Assembly: GCA_016125045.1 (NCBI GenBank)
Contig: WGML01000001.1
Coordinates: forward strand, 62,001 to 126,000
Length of the DNA stretch: 64,000 bases
Direction: 5' to 3'
From: a bacterium
GTDB taxonomy: Bacteria; Pseudomonadota; Alphaproteobacteria; Caulobacterales; Hyphomonadaceae
In this document: positions 54,374 to 64,000 of the stretch, piece by piece
How positions within the stretch are numbered: the stretch's first letter is position 1
How the letters are laid out: the number at the start of each line of letters is the position of its first letter
Program-made: the position numbers and the translations under genes
The notes under the pieces: model-generated
Told to the model about the DNA's origin: nothing
Database searches by the model: none
What the model saw: only the letters and a program-made list of their open reading frames with translations

Positions 54374-54748
54374 TTGGACAGCATCCAGTCTCAGGTGGCG
54401 GACTATCTGCCGATAGCGATTTTTCTGGTCATCGCGGCTGCGCTGAGCGTCGGCTTCATTCTCGCGTCGGCGGTGTTCGCGCCGTCGAACCCCGATCCGG
54501 AAAAACTCTCCGCCTATGAGTGCGGTTTCAATGCGTTCGACGATGCGCGCATGAAGTTTGACGTGCGCTTCTATCTGGTGGCGATCCTGTTCATCATCTT
54601 CGATCTGGAGGTCGCGTTTCTGTTCCCCTGGATATTCGAGGTCGCGGCGGGGAATCAGGCGGCGTTCTGGTCGATGATGGCGTTTCTGGGCGTGCTGACG
54701 GTTGGCTTCGTTTATGAGTGGCGCCGCGGCGCGCTGGAGTGGGAATGA
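54374..54748 (+). CDS. nuoA: NADH-quinone oxidoreductase subunit A
   Basis: A 124-residue complex I membrane subunit with three helices. The conserved loop [47 protein letters not shown] is intact, including the quinone-channel Cys. The start is TTG at 54374 with a strong AAGGAG seven bases upstream. It opens the nuo operon. Confidence 0.96.
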   Translation: MDSIQSQVADYLPIAIFLVIAAALSVGFILASAVFAPSNPDPEKLSAYECGFNAFDDARMKFDVRFYLVAILFIIFDLEVAFLFPWIFEVAAGNQAAFWSMMAFLGVLTVGFVYEWRRGALEWE

Positions 54749-55308
54749 TGTCAGGTCCGCCCGCTCTTTCCGCCGGCAGGACAACCGTTGAAGGCGGCGC
54801 GTCGATCCCGCTCGACGATCCGTTCTACACGGCGCTCTCCAATGAACTCGCAGACAAGGGGTTCCTGGTCGCCCCGATGGAGTCCCTGGTCAATTGGGCC
54901 CGAACCGGCTCCCTCATGTGGATGACGTTCGGTCTCGCCTGCTGCGCTGTCGAAATGATGCAGGCGGGCAATCCGCGCTACGACATCGAACGGTTCGGGA
55001 TGGCCCCGCGTGGGTCGCCGCGTCAGTCGGATGTGATGATCGTGGCGGGTACGCTCACCAACAAAATGGCTCCGGCGTTGCGCAAGGTCTACGACCAGAT
55101 GCCGGAGCCGCGCTATGTGATCTCGATGGGGTCGTGCGCGAACGGCGGCGGCTATTACCACTATTCCTACGCGGTGGTGCGCGGATGCGATCGCATCGTG
55201 CCGGTCGACATCTACATTCCCGGCTGCCCACCGACGGCTGAAGCGCTGGTCTACGGTCTCCTGCAGTTGCAGAAGAAGATCCGGCGCGAAGGGAGCATCG
55301 AGCGGTGA
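54745..55308 (+). CDS. nuoB: NADH-quinone oxidoreductase subunit B
   Basis: A 187-residue subunit carrying cluster N2, the last electron donor to quinone. The four cysteine ligands are in [21 protein letters not shown] and [10 protein letters not shown]. The N-terminal ~20 residues are a variable extension. The ATG at 54745 overlaps the nuoA stop and has GGAG six bases upstream. Confidence 0.96.
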   Translation: MMSGPPALSAGRTTVEGGASIPLDDPFYTALSNELADKGFLVAPMESLVNWARTGSLMWMTFGLACCAVEMMQAGNPRYDIERFGMAPRGSPRQSDVMIVAGTLTNKMAPALRKVYDQMPEPRYVISMGSCANGGGYYHYSYAVVRGCDRIVPVDIYIPGCPPTAEALVYGLLQLQKKIRREGSIER

Positions 55309-55934
55309 GCGAGCATCCGGCGCGTGTCGATATGCTGAACGAGCTGGTGCGTCATCTCGGATCGGCGCAGACGAACGCCATCCGCTCGATGGTGGTTGTA
55401 GGTGGTGAGCTCACCGTCGAGGCCCGCCGCGACGACATCGTTCCCCTCATGCGGTTCCTGCGGGATGACAGCCAGTGCCGCTTCGAGACGCTGGTTGATG
55501 TGTGCGGCGTCGACTGGCCGGAAGACACGGAGCGGTTTGAGGTCGTCTATCACCTCCTATCGATGCGGCTGAACCAGCGAATTCGCGTCAAGGTCCGGGT
55601 TGCGGACGGAGTGTCGGTGGCGAGCATTGTCGATGTGTTTCCCGCCGCGAACTGGTTCGAGCGTGAGGCCTTCGACATGTATGGGATCCTGTTCTCGGGG
55701 CATCCCGACCTCAGGCGTCTGCTGACGGATTATGGCTTCGAAGGTTATCCGCTGCGCAAGGACTTCCCCCTGACGGGACGTGTGGAGGTCCGGTATGACG
55801 AGGCCGCCCGGCGCGTGGTCTACGAGCCGATCAAGCTCATCCAGGAGTACCGCAATTTCGACTTCGAAAGCCCGTGGGAGGGTATGATGTCCCAGCTTCC
55901 GGGCGACGAGAAGGCGCGGGAGGCCAAATCCTGA
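55305..55934 (+). CDS. nuoC: NADH-quinone oxidoreductase subunit C
   Basis: A 209-residue peripheral-arm subunit. [57 protein letters not shown] and the [10 protein letters not shown] motif are diagnostic. The start is GTG with a 4-base overlap on nuoB. It is separate from nuoD, unlike in enterobacteria. Confidence 0.96.
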   Translation: MSEHPARVDMLNELVRHLGSAQTNAIRSMVVVGGELTVEARRDDIVPLMRFLRDDSQCRFETLVDVCGVDWPEDTERFEVVYHLLSMRLNQRIRVKVRVADGVSVASIVDVFPAANWFEREAFDMYGILFSGHPDLRRLLTDYGFEGYPLRKDFPLTGRVEVRYDEAARRVVYEPIKLIQEYRNFDFESPWEGMMSQLPGDEKAREAKS

Positions 55935-55935
55935 C

Positions 55936-57132
55936 ATGGCTGACGACGCAAAAACGGTCGCGGATGACGACCGCAAGTTCACGATCAATTTCGGGCCGCA
56001 GCATCCGGCGGCTCATGGTGTTCTGCGGTTGGTGCTCGATCTCGACGGCGAGATCGTCGAGCGGGTCGACCCGCATATCGGGCTTCTTCACCGCGGCACT
56101 GAAAAACTGATAGAATACAAGACGTTTCTGCAGGCGCTGCCGTATTTCGACCGGCTGGACTACGTCGCTCCCATGAACCAGGAGCATGCCTATTGCCTGG
56201 CGATCGAGCGCCTCGGCGGCATCGAAGTGCCGCGGCGGGCGCAATTCATCCGGGTGTTGTTCTCCGAGATCGGTCGCATCCTTTCGCACCTTCTGAACGT
56301 CACCACCCAGGCGCTCGATGTCGGCGCGCTTGCTCCGATCACATGGGGCTTTGAAGAACGCGAGCGGCTGATGGTGTTCTATGAGCGCGCCTCCGGGTCG
56401 CGCCTGCACGCCGCTTACTTCAGGCCGGGCGGCGTGCACCAGGATCTTCCGCCCGACCTGATCGAGGACATCTACAAGTTCTGTGATCCGTTCCTGAAGT
56501 CCCTCGACGAGATCGAGGGACTGATCACCGAGAACCGCATCTTCAAGCAGCGCAATGTCGATATCGGGGTTGTGTCGGTCGAGCAGGCGTTCGCCTGGGG
56601 GTTTTCAGGAGTGATGGTGCGCGGCTCAGGTCTCGCCTGGGACCTGCGCCGGGCGGAGCCCTATGAGGTTTATTCGGAGCTCGATTTCAAGATTCCGATC
56701 GGCAAGAATGGCGATTGCTGGGATCGCTATCTCTGCCGGATGGAAGAGATGCGGGAGTCGGTGAAGATCATCCGTCAGTGCATCGACAAGATGCCGGTCG
56801 GGCCGGTCTTGCCAGAGAAGTCCAAAGTGGCGCCGCCCCGCCGGGCGGAAATGAAGGCCTCGATGGAGGCTTTGATTCATCACTTCAAGCTCTACACGGA
56901 GGGGTTCCGTCTTCCAGCTGGCGAGGTGTATGCGGCGATCGAAGCGCCAAAAGGTGAGTTCGGCGTCTACATGATCACCGACGGCGGGAACAGACCCTAC
57001 CGCCTGAAGATCCGCGCTCCGGGCTTTCCCCATCTCGCCGCGATGGACGCGATGTGTCGCGGCCACATGCTTTCCGATGTGTCGGCAATCCTCGGGTCTC
57101 TGGACATCGTGTTCGGGGAGATCGATCGGTGA
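55936..57132 (+). CDS. nuoD: NADH-quinone oxidoreductase subunit D
   Basis: A 398-residue 49-kDa-type subunit forming part of the quinone site. [61 protein letters not shown] and the C-terminal [25 protein letters not shown] are all conserved. It begins one base after nuoC and overlaps the next gene by four bases. Confidence 0.97.
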   Translation: MADDAKTVADDDRKFTINFGPQHPAAHGVLRLVLDLDGEIVERVDPHIGLLHRGTEKLIEYKTFLQALPYFDRLDYVAPMNQEHAYCLAIERLGGIEVPRRAQFIRVLFSEIGRILSHLLNVTTQALDVGALAPITWGFEERERLMVFYERASGSRLHAAYFRPGGVHQDLPPDLIEDIYKFCDPFLKSLDEIEGLITENRIFKQRNVDIGVVSVEQAFAWGFSGVMVRGSGLAWDLRRAEPYEVYSELDFKIPIGKNGDCWDRYLCRMEEMRESVKIIRQCIDKMPVGPVLPEKSKVAPPRRAEMKASMEALIHHFKLYTEGFRLPAGEVYAAIEAPKGEFGVYMITDGGNRPYRLKIRAPGFPHLAAMDAMCRGHMLSDVSAILGSLDIVFGEIDR

Positions 57133-57461
57133 CGCCCCTGGAGCGCGTGGCCGCGCAGCTCGACGCCTATAACCGTCAAGACCTTGACGGTCATTGCGCG
57201 CATTTCAGCGAGGACGTGGAAGTCGCCGATGTTGGCGGCGGAGTGCGCTTTCGCGGCAAGGAAGCGTATCGCGCCACCTACAAGAAGGTGTTCACCGAAT
57301 TCCCGAAGAACCGCGCCGAGATCGTCAACCGGATGCAGATCGGGGACCGGATCATCGATCATGAACGGGTTCGGCGATCGCTTGAGCTTGAACCGTTTGA
57401 AGTGCTGGCGATCTACTCGTTTCGAGACGGCGTGATCTCCCGCGTGGATTTTGTGAGGTGA
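57129..57461 (+). CDS. NTF2/SnoaL-like small protein embedded in the nuo operon
   Basis: A 110-residue protein starting at GTG 57129, overlapping nuoD by four bases. It has the SnoaL/NTF2-like cone fold pattern: an N-terminal helix ([28 protein letters not shown]), [19 protein letters not shown], then beta strands [20 protein letters not shown] and [17 protein letters not shown]. Such folds bind small hydrophobic ligands or act as isomerases. It is not a complex I subunit; the tight coupling suggests an accessory role or a passenger. Confidence 0.8.
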   Translation: MTPLERVAAQLDAYNRQDLDGHCAHFSEDVEVADVGGGVRFRGKEAYRATYKKVFTEFPKNRAEIVNRMQIGDRIIDHERVRRSLELEPFEVLAIYSFRDGVISRVDFVR

Positions 57462-57468
57462 TGCGGGC

Positions 57469-58485
57469 ATGAGCGCACGCAGGTTCCAGGATCCCGACGT
57501 CACCGGGACATTTGTCCTTTCGCCCGACACTGAACAGCAGGTCGCCTGGTGGGAGGCCAAATATCCTCGTGAGCGGCGTCAATCGGCGGTGATCCCGGCG
57601 CTTTGGATCGCCCAGAAGCAGAATGGCGGCTGGCTCTCCGAACCGGCGATGCGGGCGGTCGCCGACCGGCTCGGCATGCCTTACATTCGCGTATATGAGG
57701 TCGCGACCTTTTACACGATGTTCAATCTCGCCCCGGTTGGGACGTGGCATGTGCAGCTTTGCGGCACGACGCCGTGTGCATTGCGCGGGGCGGAGGCCCT
57801 GAAATCGACCTGCGAGGCGCGGATTGGTCCGAAGGGCTCGGTCACCAGCGACGGCAAGTTGTCGTGGGTGGAAGTTGAGTGTCTGGGCGCTTGCGTAAAT
57901 GCGCCGATGGTGCAGATCAACGACTATTATTACGAAGACCTGACGCCGGAGAGTCTCGCCGGAGTACTGGAAGATCTCGCCGCGGGACGGGCAGTGAAGC
58001 CGGGAACTTACGTCGTGCGCCAGACGAGCGCTCCGGAGGGTGGGGCCACGACGCTTCTGGATGATGCGCTGTACGATGGATCGCGTGCCGTTCCGCTGAC
58101 CGTGATCCCCGGTGCGCCCGCGCCTGCGACGGCGGCGGCTGAACCGGTGGCGACCGCCCCCGCAGCGCCCGAAATTCAGACAAAGCGGTCGCCGGAAGCG
58201 CCGGTCGACGTCGTGCCGCCGGGTGATCGCCCCCAGGGGTTGGCGTCGGCTCGGGCGGGGCAGGCGGACGATCTCAAACTGATCGCCGGCATCGGCCCGA
58301 AGATCGAGGCCACCTTGAATTCACTCGGCGTATTCCATTTCGATCAGATTGCAGCGTGGACGCGCGCCAATGTCGAATGGGTCGACGGCTATCTGAGCTT
58401 CAAGGGGCGGATTGACCGCGAAGACTGGATTGCGCAGGCGAAACAACTGGCGTCTCCCTCAAGCGGCAAAGGGGCGCGTGAATGA
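57469..58485 (+). CDS. nuoE: NADH-quinone oxidoreductase subunit E, extended form
   Basis: A 338-residue 24-kDa-type subunit. Its first ~200 residues are the thioredoxin-like [2Fe-2S] domain, with ligands in LCGTTPCALRGAEAL and VECLGACVNAP. A Pro/Ala-rich linker (about 205–260) leads to a helix-hairpin-helix-like tail (LKLIAGIGPKIEATLNSLGV, FDQIAAWTRANVEWVDGYL, FKGRIDREDWIAQAKQLA) found in several alphaproteobacteria and absent from the classic subunit. The function of the tail is unknown. Confidence 0.93.
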   Translation: MSARRFQDPDVTGTFVLSPDTEQQVAWWEAKYPRERRQSAVIPALWIAQKQNGGWLSEPAMRAVADRLGMPYIRVYEVATFYTMFNLAPVGTWHVQLCGTTPCALRGAEALKSTCEARIGPKGSVTSDGKLSWVEVECLGACVNAPMVQINDYYYEDLTPESLAGVLEDLAAGRAVKPGTYVVRQTSAPEGGATTLLDDALYDGSRAVPLTVIPGAPAPATAAAEPVATAPAAPEIQTKRSPEAPVDVVPPGDRPQGLASARAGQADDLKLIAGIGPKIEATLNSLGVFHFDQIAAWTRANVEWVDGYLSFKGRIDREDWIAQAKQLASPSSGKGARE

Positions 58486-58697
58486 AAAACCTCGGCCTGA
58501 CAGCAAAGGAAGTTCGCGCGCTTGTTGTTGCAGGACTGCTCGAGACCGTCTGCATCGCCGGAGGCGTGGCGGGGTATCTGGCGACCGACCGCATGATCTG
58601 GATCGCCATCGGCGTCCTCGCCGGCGTCGGGGTATCGCTGCCGGCCGTGATAACGCTCGTCAAAGCCCGCAAGGAACGTGACCGTGCTTCTCGATAA
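58482..58697 (+). CDS. Small two-helix membrane protein between nuoE and nuoF
   Basis: A 71-residue protein with two hydrophobic helices ([24 protein letters not shown] and [23 protein letters not shown]) and a basic C-terminus. It overlaps nuoE by four bases (ATGA) and nuoF by 14. I do not recognise the family. Its position implies co-translation with complex I, perhaps as an assembly or supernumerary factor. Confidence 0.7.
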   Translation: MKNLGLTAKEVRALVVAGLLETVCIAGGVAGYLATDRMIWIAIGVLAGVGVSLPAVITLVKARKERDRASR

Positions 58698-59991
58698 GGA
58701 CCGGATATTCACCAATCTCTACGGGCGCCATGACTGGCGACTGGAAGCGGCGCGTCAGCGGGGCGCATGGAATTCGACGCGTGAACTGATGCAGTTCGGC
58801 CCAGAATGGATCTGCGACCAGATCAAGGCGTCGGGGCTGCGTGGGCGCGGCGGCGCGGGGTTCCCGACGGGACTTAAATGGACCTTCATGCCGAAAAAAG
58901 TCGGGGATCGACCGCATTACCTCGTGGTCAACGCAGACGAGTCGGAGCCCGGGACCTGCAAGGACCGGGACATCATGCGCCATGATCCTCATCTTCTCAT
59001 CGAAGGGTGTCTCATTGCGTCTTATGCGATGCGCGCGAAGGCCTGCTACGTCTACATTCGTGGCGAATACATCCACGAGCGCGAGGTCCTCGAAGCCGCT
59101 ATCAAGGAGGCGTATGACGCGGGTCTTGTGGGGCGCAACGCATGCGGATCGGGGTGGGATTTCGACATCTATGTCCATCACGGCGCCGGCGCTTATATTT
59201 GCGGCGAAGAGACGGCGCTGCTTGAAAGCCTTGAGGGCAAGAAGGGCCAACCGCGACTGAAGCCGCCGTTTCCGGCGAACGCCGGGCTCTACGGGTGCCC
59301 GACGACCGTCAACAATGTGGAGTCGATTGCGGTCGCGCCGACGATCCTCCGGCGCGGCGCGGGCTGGTTCGCGGGCTTCGGCAGGCCGAACAACACGGGC
59401 ACGAAGGTTTTCTGCATTTCCGGCCATGTCGAGCGGCCCTGCAATGTCGAAGAGGAAATGTCGATTCCGCTGAAGACGCTGATCGAGCAGCATTGCGGCG
59501 GTGTTCGCGGCGGTTGGCACAATCTGAAGGCGGTGATTCCAGGTGGTTCATCGGTTCCGCTGATCCCCAAGGATGTTTGTGACTCCGTGCTGATGGACTT
59601 TGACGCCCTGCGGGACGTGAAGTCGGGTCTTGGCACCGCGGCGGTCATTGTTATGGACAATTCGACCGACATCGTTCGGGCGATCGCTCGGATCAGCTAT
59701 TTCTACAAGCACGAGAGCTGCGGCCAGTGCACCCCCTGTCGCGAAGGGACGGGCTGGATGTGGCGCGTGCTGGAGCGGATGGCGCGCGGCGAGGCGGATG
59801 TCGCGGAGATCGACCTCCTGCTCGATGTCGCAAGCCAGGTGGAAGGGCACACGATCTGCGCGCTCGGCGACGCTGCGGCCTGGCCGATCCAGGGGCTGAT
59901 CCGGCACTTCCGCCACGAGATCGAAGAGCGGATCACGAACTACCGGCTCGGCCGCCCGCATGTTCAGGGCGCTGCGGTGGCGGCGGAGTAG
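58684..59991 (+). CDS. nuoF: NADH-quinone oxidoreductase subunit F
   Basis: A 435-residue 51-kDa-type subunit holding FMN and cluster N3. The FMN/NADH motif [16 protein letters not shown], the [16 protein letters not shown] block, [16 protein letters not shown] and the [4Fe-4S] motif [16 protein letters not shown] are present. GTG at 58684 is preferred: AAGGA lies 8 bases upstream and the protein then starts [14 protein letters not shown] as in relatives; GTG 58678 is too close to that site. Confidence 0.96.
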   Translation: MLLDKDRIFTNLYGRHDWRLEAARQRGAWNSTRELMQFGPEWICDQIKASGLRGRGGAGFPTGLKWTFMPKKVGDRPHYLVVNADESEPGTCKDRDIMRHDPHLLIEGCLIASYAMRAKACYVYIRGEYIHEREVLEAAIKEAYDAGLVGRNACGSGWDFDIYVHHGAGAYICGEETALLESLEGKKGQPRLKPPFPANAGLYGCPTTVNNVESIAVAPTILRRGAGWFAGFGRPNNTGTKVFCISGHVERPCNVEEEMSIPLKTLIEQHCGGVRGGWHNLKAVIPGGSSVPLIPKDVCDSVLMDFDALRDVKSGLGTAAVIVMDNSTDIVRAIARISYFYKHESCGQCTPCREGTGWMWRVLERMARGEADVAEIDLLLDVASQVEGHTICALGDAAAWPIQGLIRHFRHEIEERITNYRLGRPHVQGAAVAAE

Positions 59992-59995
59992 ACCG

Positions 59996-62128
59996 ATGTC
60001 AGACACTTTCAAGCTGAATGTGGACGGGGTCGAGGTCGAAGTTCCGAAATCCTACACCTTGCTCCAGGCGTGCGAAGCTGCCGGCGCCGAGATCCCGCGC
60101 TTCTGCTACCATGAGCGCCTGTCGATCGCGGGCAATTGCCGGATGTGCCTGGTGGACTGGGTCGGCGCGCCGAAACCCATTGCGTCCTGCGCCCAGACGG
60201 TCGGCGACATGCGTCCGAACGCCGACGGCAGCCCGCCGAATATTTCCACGCGATCGGAGCGGGCGGTGAAGGCCCGCAACGGGGTCATGGAATTCCTGCT
60301 CATCAATCATCCGCTCGACTGCCCGATCTGCGACCAGGGCGGGGAGTGCGACCTTCAGGACCAGGCGATGGGCTATGGTCGCGCGGGATCCCGGTACGAA
60401 GAAAACAAGCGGGCGGTGGACGACAAGTACATGGGCCCGCTGGTCAAGACCGTCATGACCCGCTGCATCCAGTGTACCCGTTGCGTGAGATTCGTCGCCG
60501 AAGTCGCCGGCGTCGAGGAAATCGGCATGGCGAACCGGGGCGAGGACGCCGAGATCACGACCTATCTGGAAAAGTCGCTCACCTCGGAACTGTCCGGCAA
60601 TGTGATCGATCTTTGTCCGGTCGGCGCGCTCACCTCCCGTCCCTACGCATTCAATGCGCGGCCTTGGGAGCTTCGCAAGACCGAAACCATCGACGTCATG
60701 GATGCGCTTGGCTCCGCGATCCGGGTCGATGCAAGGGGCGCGGGCGTGATGCGCATCCTCCCGCGGGTGAATGAAGAGATCAACGAAGAATGGATCTCGG
60801 ACAAGACGCGCTTCGTTTGGGATGGGCTCGCACGCCAGCGCCTGGACCGTCCGTACATTCGCGAAGGCGGAAGATTGCGCGCCACCGAATGGAGCGAGGC
60901 GCTGTCGGCGGTCGCGTCTGCACTCAAGGTCAATCCGGCGGAGATCGGATCGATCGCGGGCGACCTTGCTTCAGTCGAGGGCATGAAAGCCTTGATGGAC
61001 CTGCTGAAGCCGATCGGCGTGAAGTCGCTCGATTGCCGCGAGGATGGAACAAAGCTTGGCCTGGCGGCCGACGGGTCGCCGATGCCGCGCGAGAGTTGGC
61101 TGTTCAATTCCAGCATCATGGGGATCGATGAAGCCGACGCCCTCCTTCTGGTTGGCGTCAATCCGAGAACGGAAGCTGCGGTCCTGAACGCGCGCATAAG
61201 GCGCAACTGGCTGAAGCGCGACCTGCCGATCTTCGTGGTCGGCGAGCGAGCGGATCTGACCTACGACTTTGCCTATGTCGGGGCCGGCCCGGAGAGCCTT
61301 TCTGCGATCGCGCCGGGGTCCGACGCGTTTGAGACGCTTCGTTCGGCGAAGCGGCCGATGGTGATCGTCGGTCAGGGGGCGCTGGCCCGCACGGACGGCG
61401 CCGCCGTTCTTCATGCGGCGTCAGCGATTGCGGCCGCTGTGGGCGCGTTCCAGCCCGTGTCAGGCGACGCGGGCGGGTGGAACGGGTTCAACGTGCTCCA
61501 CACCGCGGCGGGGCGGGTGGGCGGGCTGGATCTCGGCTTTCTGCCCTCAGCAGGCGGGAGGGACGCGGCCGGGATGGTCCGGGCGCTGAAATCGGGTGAT
61601 CTCAAAACGCTGATCCTGCTGGACGCCGACGAGACCGACCTCGGCGTTCGCTCCGGCGGCACGGTGATCTATATCGGCTCTCACGGAGATCGCGGCGCCG
61701 CGCAGGCGGACATCGTGTTGCCGTCGCCGGCCTATACCGAGAAGTCGGCGACCTATGTGAACACTGAGGGATGCGTGCAGCGGACCACGCGCGCCGTCTC
61801 CCCGAAGGCCGAGGCGCGAGAGGAATGGGCGATCTTCCGGGCGCTTTCGGAGATGATGGGGCGTCCCTTGCCGTATGATTCGCTCGTCGAACTGCGCTCG
61901 CGACTTGGAGCGGATGCGCCCGTCTTCCTGGGACTGGATTTCGCGCCGCAGGTTGACGCGTCAACTGCTCCACCTCCTTACGGGCAAGCGGGCGCGCTGT
62001 CTGCCGCTCCGTTCAAGTCGCCGGTCTCGGCGTTCCACCTGACGAATGCGATCTGCCGTGCGTCGCGAACCATGGCGGAGTGCGCGCAGGTCGCCCGCGG
62101 CGCATCGCCGCTCGCCGCAGCGGAATAG
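59996..62128 (+). CDS. nuoG: NADH-quinone oxidoreductase subunit G
   Basis: A 710-residue 75-kDa-type subunit. The N-terminal domain carries a [2Fe-2S] cluster (CYHERLSIAGNCRMCLVDW), the His-ligated cluster (HPLDCPICDQGGECDLQDQ) and a [4Fe-4S] site (CIQCTRCVRFVAEVAG); a molybdopterin-oxidoreductase-like domain follows. ATG at 59996 has GGAG eight bases upstream. Confidence 0.96.
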   Translation: MSDTFKLNVDGVEVEVPKSYTLLQACEAAGAEIPRFCYHERLSIAGNCRMCLVDWVGAPKPIASCAQTVGDMRPNADGSPPNISTRSERAVKARNGVMEFLLINHPLDCPICDQGGECDLQDQAMGYGRAGSRYEENKRAVDDKYMGPLVKTVMTRCIQCTRCVRFVAEVAGVEEIGMANRGEDAEITTYLEKSLTSELSGNVIDLCPVGALTSRPYAFNARPWELRKTETIDVMDALGSAIRVDARGAGVMRILPRVNEEINEEWISDKTRFVWDGLARQRLDRPYIREGGRLRATEWSEALSAVASALKVNPAEIGSIAGDLASVEGMKALMDLLKPIGVKSLDCREDGTKLGLAADGSPMPRESWLFNSSIMGIDEADALLLVGVNPRTEAAVLNARIRRNWLKRDLPIFVVGERADLTYDFAYVGAGPESLSAIAPGSDAFETLRSAKRPMVIVGQGALARTDGAAVLHAASAIAAAVGAFQPVSGDAGGWNGFNVLHTAAGRVGGLDLGFLPSAGGRDAAGMVRALKSGDLKTLILLDADETDLGVRSGGTVIYIGSHGDRGAAQADIVLPSPAYTEKSATYVNTEGCVQRTTRAVSPKAEAREEWAIFRALSEMMGRPLPYDSLVELRSRLGADAPVFLGLDFAPQVDASTAPPPYGQAGALSAAPFKSPVSAFHLTNAICRASRTMAECAQVARGASPLAAAE

Positions 62129-62137
62129 GAGGCGACA

Positions 62138-63217
62138 ATGGAGCGCATGTTCGAGTGGGGTGGCGGCGTCTGGGGTGGGGTCGGCCTGGCGGCGCTGCAG
62201 ATCCTCGCCTTCATGGTCATCCTGCTGGTGTCGCTCGCCTTCCTGCTGTTGTTCGACCGGAAGGTGTGGGCGGCGGTGATGATGCGCAAAGGCCCGAATG
62301 TCGTCGGGCCGTTCGGATTGCTGCAGGCGTTCGCCGATTTCCTGAAGTTTGTGCTGAAGGAGATCATCATCCCGGCCGGGGCGAACAAGACCGTCTTCCT
62401 GCTCGCGCCGATCCTCTCTCTCACGCTCGCTTTCATCGCGTGGGCCGTGATCCCGGTGGCGCCAGGTTGGGTGATCGCGGACCTCAATGTCGGTGTGCTC
62501 TACCTCTTCGCGATCTCGTCGCTCGGGGTCTACGGCATCATCATGGGGGGGTGGGCCTCCAACTCGAAATACCCGTTCCTCGGCGGACTGCGCTCTGCGG
62601 CCCAGATGGTGTCCTATGAGGTGTCGATCGGGTTCGTGATCATCACCGTGCTGCTGCTCGTCGGGTCGATGAATCTCACGGATGTGGTCGATGCCCAGAA
62701 GGGCGGGTTCTGGAACTGGCATGTCTTCCTGCTTACGCCGTCGAAGATCGCCCTGTTCCCCGTCATGCTTGTGATGTTCGTGATCTTCTTCGTCTCGGCG
62801 CTTGCTGAGACGAACCGGCCGCCGTTCGACCTTCCTGAAGCGGAGTCCGAGCTGGTTGCGGGTTATCAGGTGGAGTACTCCTCGACGCCCTATCTCCTGT
62901 TCATGATCGGCGAGTATCTGAACATCGTGCTGATGTGCGCGATGCTGACGATCCTGTTCTTCGGCGGCTGGCATCCTCCATGGCCGGCGCCTGATATGGA
63001 ACCCGGCTCGATTGCCAGCCTTCTTGGTGCGCTGATGTTCGCCGCCAAGGTGATCTTCTTCTTCTTCCTATTCGCCCTCGTCAAAGCGGTGGTGCCGCGC
63101 TACCGGTACGACCAGTTGATGCGCCTCGGGTGGAAGATCTTCCTTCCGACATCGCTCGCGGCGGTGGTCATCGTTTCAGGCTATGTCGTCTTCGCGCTGC
63201 CGCGCGCGGCTGGTTGA
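62138..63217 (+). CDS. nuoH: NADH-quinone oxidoreductase subunit H
   Basis: A 359-residue membrane subunit with about eight to nine helices that links the quinone site to the proton channels. [45 protein letters not shown] and [28 protein letters not shown] are diagnostic. Starts 9 bases after nuoG. Confidence 0.97.
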   Translation: MERMFEWGGGVWGGVGLAALQILAFMVILLVSLAFLLLFDRKVWAAVMMRKGPNVVGPFGLLQAFADFLKFVLKEIIIPAGANKTVFLLAPILSLTLAFIAWAVIPVAPGWVIADLNVGVLYLFAISSLGVYGIIMGGWASNSKYPFLGGLRSAAQMVSYEVSIGFVIITVLLLVGSMNLTDVVDAQKGGFWNWHVFLLTPSKIALFPVMLVMFVIFFVSALAETNRPPFDLPEAESELVAGYQVEYSSTPYLLFMIGEYLNIVLMCAMLTILFFGGWHPPWPAPDMEPGSIASLLGALMFAAKVIFFFFLFALVKAVVPRYRYDQLMRLGWKIFLPTSLAAVVIVSGYVVFALPRAAG

Positions 63218-63229
63218 GAGGAAAAACCG

Positions 63230-63715
63230 TTGTCGATCCGACAAGCTATTCGCGGCGCGTTTCTGGCCGACTTCGCGGGCGCCCTCGGGCTGGCGATGAA
63301 GAAGTTCTTCGAGCCGAAGCACACGATCAATTATCCGTTTGAGAAGGGACCGCTGTCGCCTCGGTTCCGGGGGGAGCATGCCTTGCGTCGGTACGCCAAT
63401 GGCGAAGAGAGATGCATCGCCTGCAAGCTGTGCGAAGCGATTTGTCCGGCGCAGGCCATCACGATCGAGGCCGAACCGCGGGACGACGGATCGCGTCGCA
63501 CGACGCGGTACGACATCGACATGGTGAAGTGCATCTATTGCGGGTTCTGCCAGGAGGCGTGCCCCGTCGACGCCATCGTCGAAGGGCCAAACTTCGAGTT
63601 CGCAACCGAAACACGCGAAGAACTCTATTATGACAAGGAGCGGCTGCTCGCGAACGGCGATCGCTGGGAACGGGAAATCGCAATGAATCTGGAACTTGAC
63701 GCCCGCTATCGCTAA
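63230..63715 (+). CDS. nuoI: NADH-quinone oxidoreductase subunit I
   Basis: A 161-residue ferredoxin-like subunit with two [4Fe-4S] motifs, [16 protein letters not shown] and [16 protein letters not shown] (clusters N6a and N6b). The N-terminal helix and [23 protein letters not shown] are typical. The start appears to be TTG at 63230 with GAGAGGA upstream. A modest hairpin-capable stretch follows in the 92-base gap to nuoJ. Confidence 0.97.
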   Translation: MSIRQAIRGAFLADFAGALGLAMKKFFEPKHTINYPFEKGPLSPRFRGEHALRRYANGEERCIACKLCEAICPAQAITIEAEPRDDGSRRTTRYDIDMVKCIYCGFCQEACPVDAIVEGPNFEFATETREELYYDKERLLANGDRWEREIAMNLELDARYR

Positions 63716-63807
63716 AAGGGCGCGAATCGGCCCAAGCGGGGGGCCGGACCGCCATTCCGGCTCGCCCATCCGGGCGTCGCAGACACTGCCATGGGGCGAG
63801 GCCTGAC

Positions 63808-64000
63808 GTGCAACTGATCGCGTTCTACATCCTGTCGACAGTGGTGCTGTTGTCGGCGTTTCTGGTGATCGCCGCGCGCAATCCGGTTCACTCGGTTCTC
63901 TGGCTGATATCGGCTTTCTTCGCGTCGTCCGGATTGCTGGTGCTGATCGGGGCCGAGTTTCTCGCGATGCTGCTCGTGGTGGTCTATGTCGGTGCGGTCG
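63808..64000 (+). CDS. nuoJ: NADH-quinone oxidoreductase subunit J, truncated by the window end
   Basis: The first 64 codons of a membrane subunit starting at GTG 63808 with GAGG about seven bases upstream. [30 protein letters not shown] and [17 protein letters not shown] match NuoJ's first helices. The gene continues off the right edge, with nuoK–N expected beyond. Confidence 0.92.
   Translation, partial: MQLIAFYILSTVVLLSAFLVIAARNPVHSVLWLISAFFASSGLLVLIGAEFLAMLLVVVYVGAV

Overview
The window is a GC-rich chromosomal segment of an alphaproteobacterium. Evidence: alphaproteobacterial gene neighbourhoods (tRNA-Leu–tig–clpP–clpX–lon, recG/sdhE/mfd, glnB–glnA, a nuoA-to-nuoJ run with the long alphaproteobacterial form of NuoE), frequent GTG and TTG starts, and a complete type II secretion operon beside a TonB-dependent receptor, which fits the Caulobacterales/Hyphomonadaceae/Parvularculales side of the class. 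That placement is inference, since no rRNA is present. No CRISPR array, insertion sequence, integrase or prophage gene was seen.

Layout. 1–0.6 kb: the end of an iron-sulfur assembly (suf) cluster, with a SufT-like tail and an A-type carrier. 0.9–7.3 kb, minus strand: enoyl-CoA hydratase, a GGDEF diguanylate cyclase, an RhlE-type RNA helicase, topoisomerase IV subunit B (parE) and a transglycosylase lipoprotein. 7.4–11.6 kb: nitrogen control glnB–glnA (minus), then a histidine phosphatase and the NAD(P)HX repair enzyme (plus). 11.6–18.3 kb: tRNA-Leu, trigger factor, ClpP, ClpX, Lon and tRNA-Val, a protein-folding and degradation block. 18.3–21.9 kb, minus strand: a TetR-controlled ABC-2 exporter with a HlyD-type adaptor. 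22–24.6 kb: a cobalt-type nitrile hydratase operon (alpha, beta, activator) coupled to a nitrilase-superfamily amidase. 24.7–32.7 kb: recG, sdhE, mfd, an SDR dehydrogenase and an AMACR-like CoA-transferase family enzyme, closed by a strong intrinsic terminator. 32.8–36.4 kb: an M1-type metallopeptidase, a small exported protein and a short prepilin peptidase. 36.6–42.1 kb: a large internally duplicated beta-helix-like lipoprotein and a TonB-dependent receptor. 42.6–54.0 kb: gspC-D-E-F-G-H-I-J-K-L-M-N plus a small exported protein. 54.1 kb to the right end: tRNA-Asp and the complex I operon nuoA-B-C-D-(NTF2-like)-E-(small membrane protein)-F-G-H-I-J, cut by the window end.

How the parts fit. 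The most interesting unit is 35.8–54.0 kb: a full type II secretion machine, a nearby peptidase able to mature its pseudopilins, a duplicated cysteine-containing surface lipoprotein that looks like a secretion substrate, and an outer-membrane receptor directly downstream of it. This reads as a candidate dedicated secretion-and-uptake locus; the link between cargo, receptor and machine is inferred from position only. The nitrile hydratase operon is a second accessory module: its alpha subunit carries an unusual histidine-rich N-terminus, and the four genes overlap by four bases each. From memory, many alphaproteobacteria have lon–hupB–tRNA-Val–tRNA-Asp–nuoA in a row; here tRNA-Val and tRNA-Asp lie about 36 kb apart with all these modules between them and hupB is absent, suggesting this region was opened by rearrangement.
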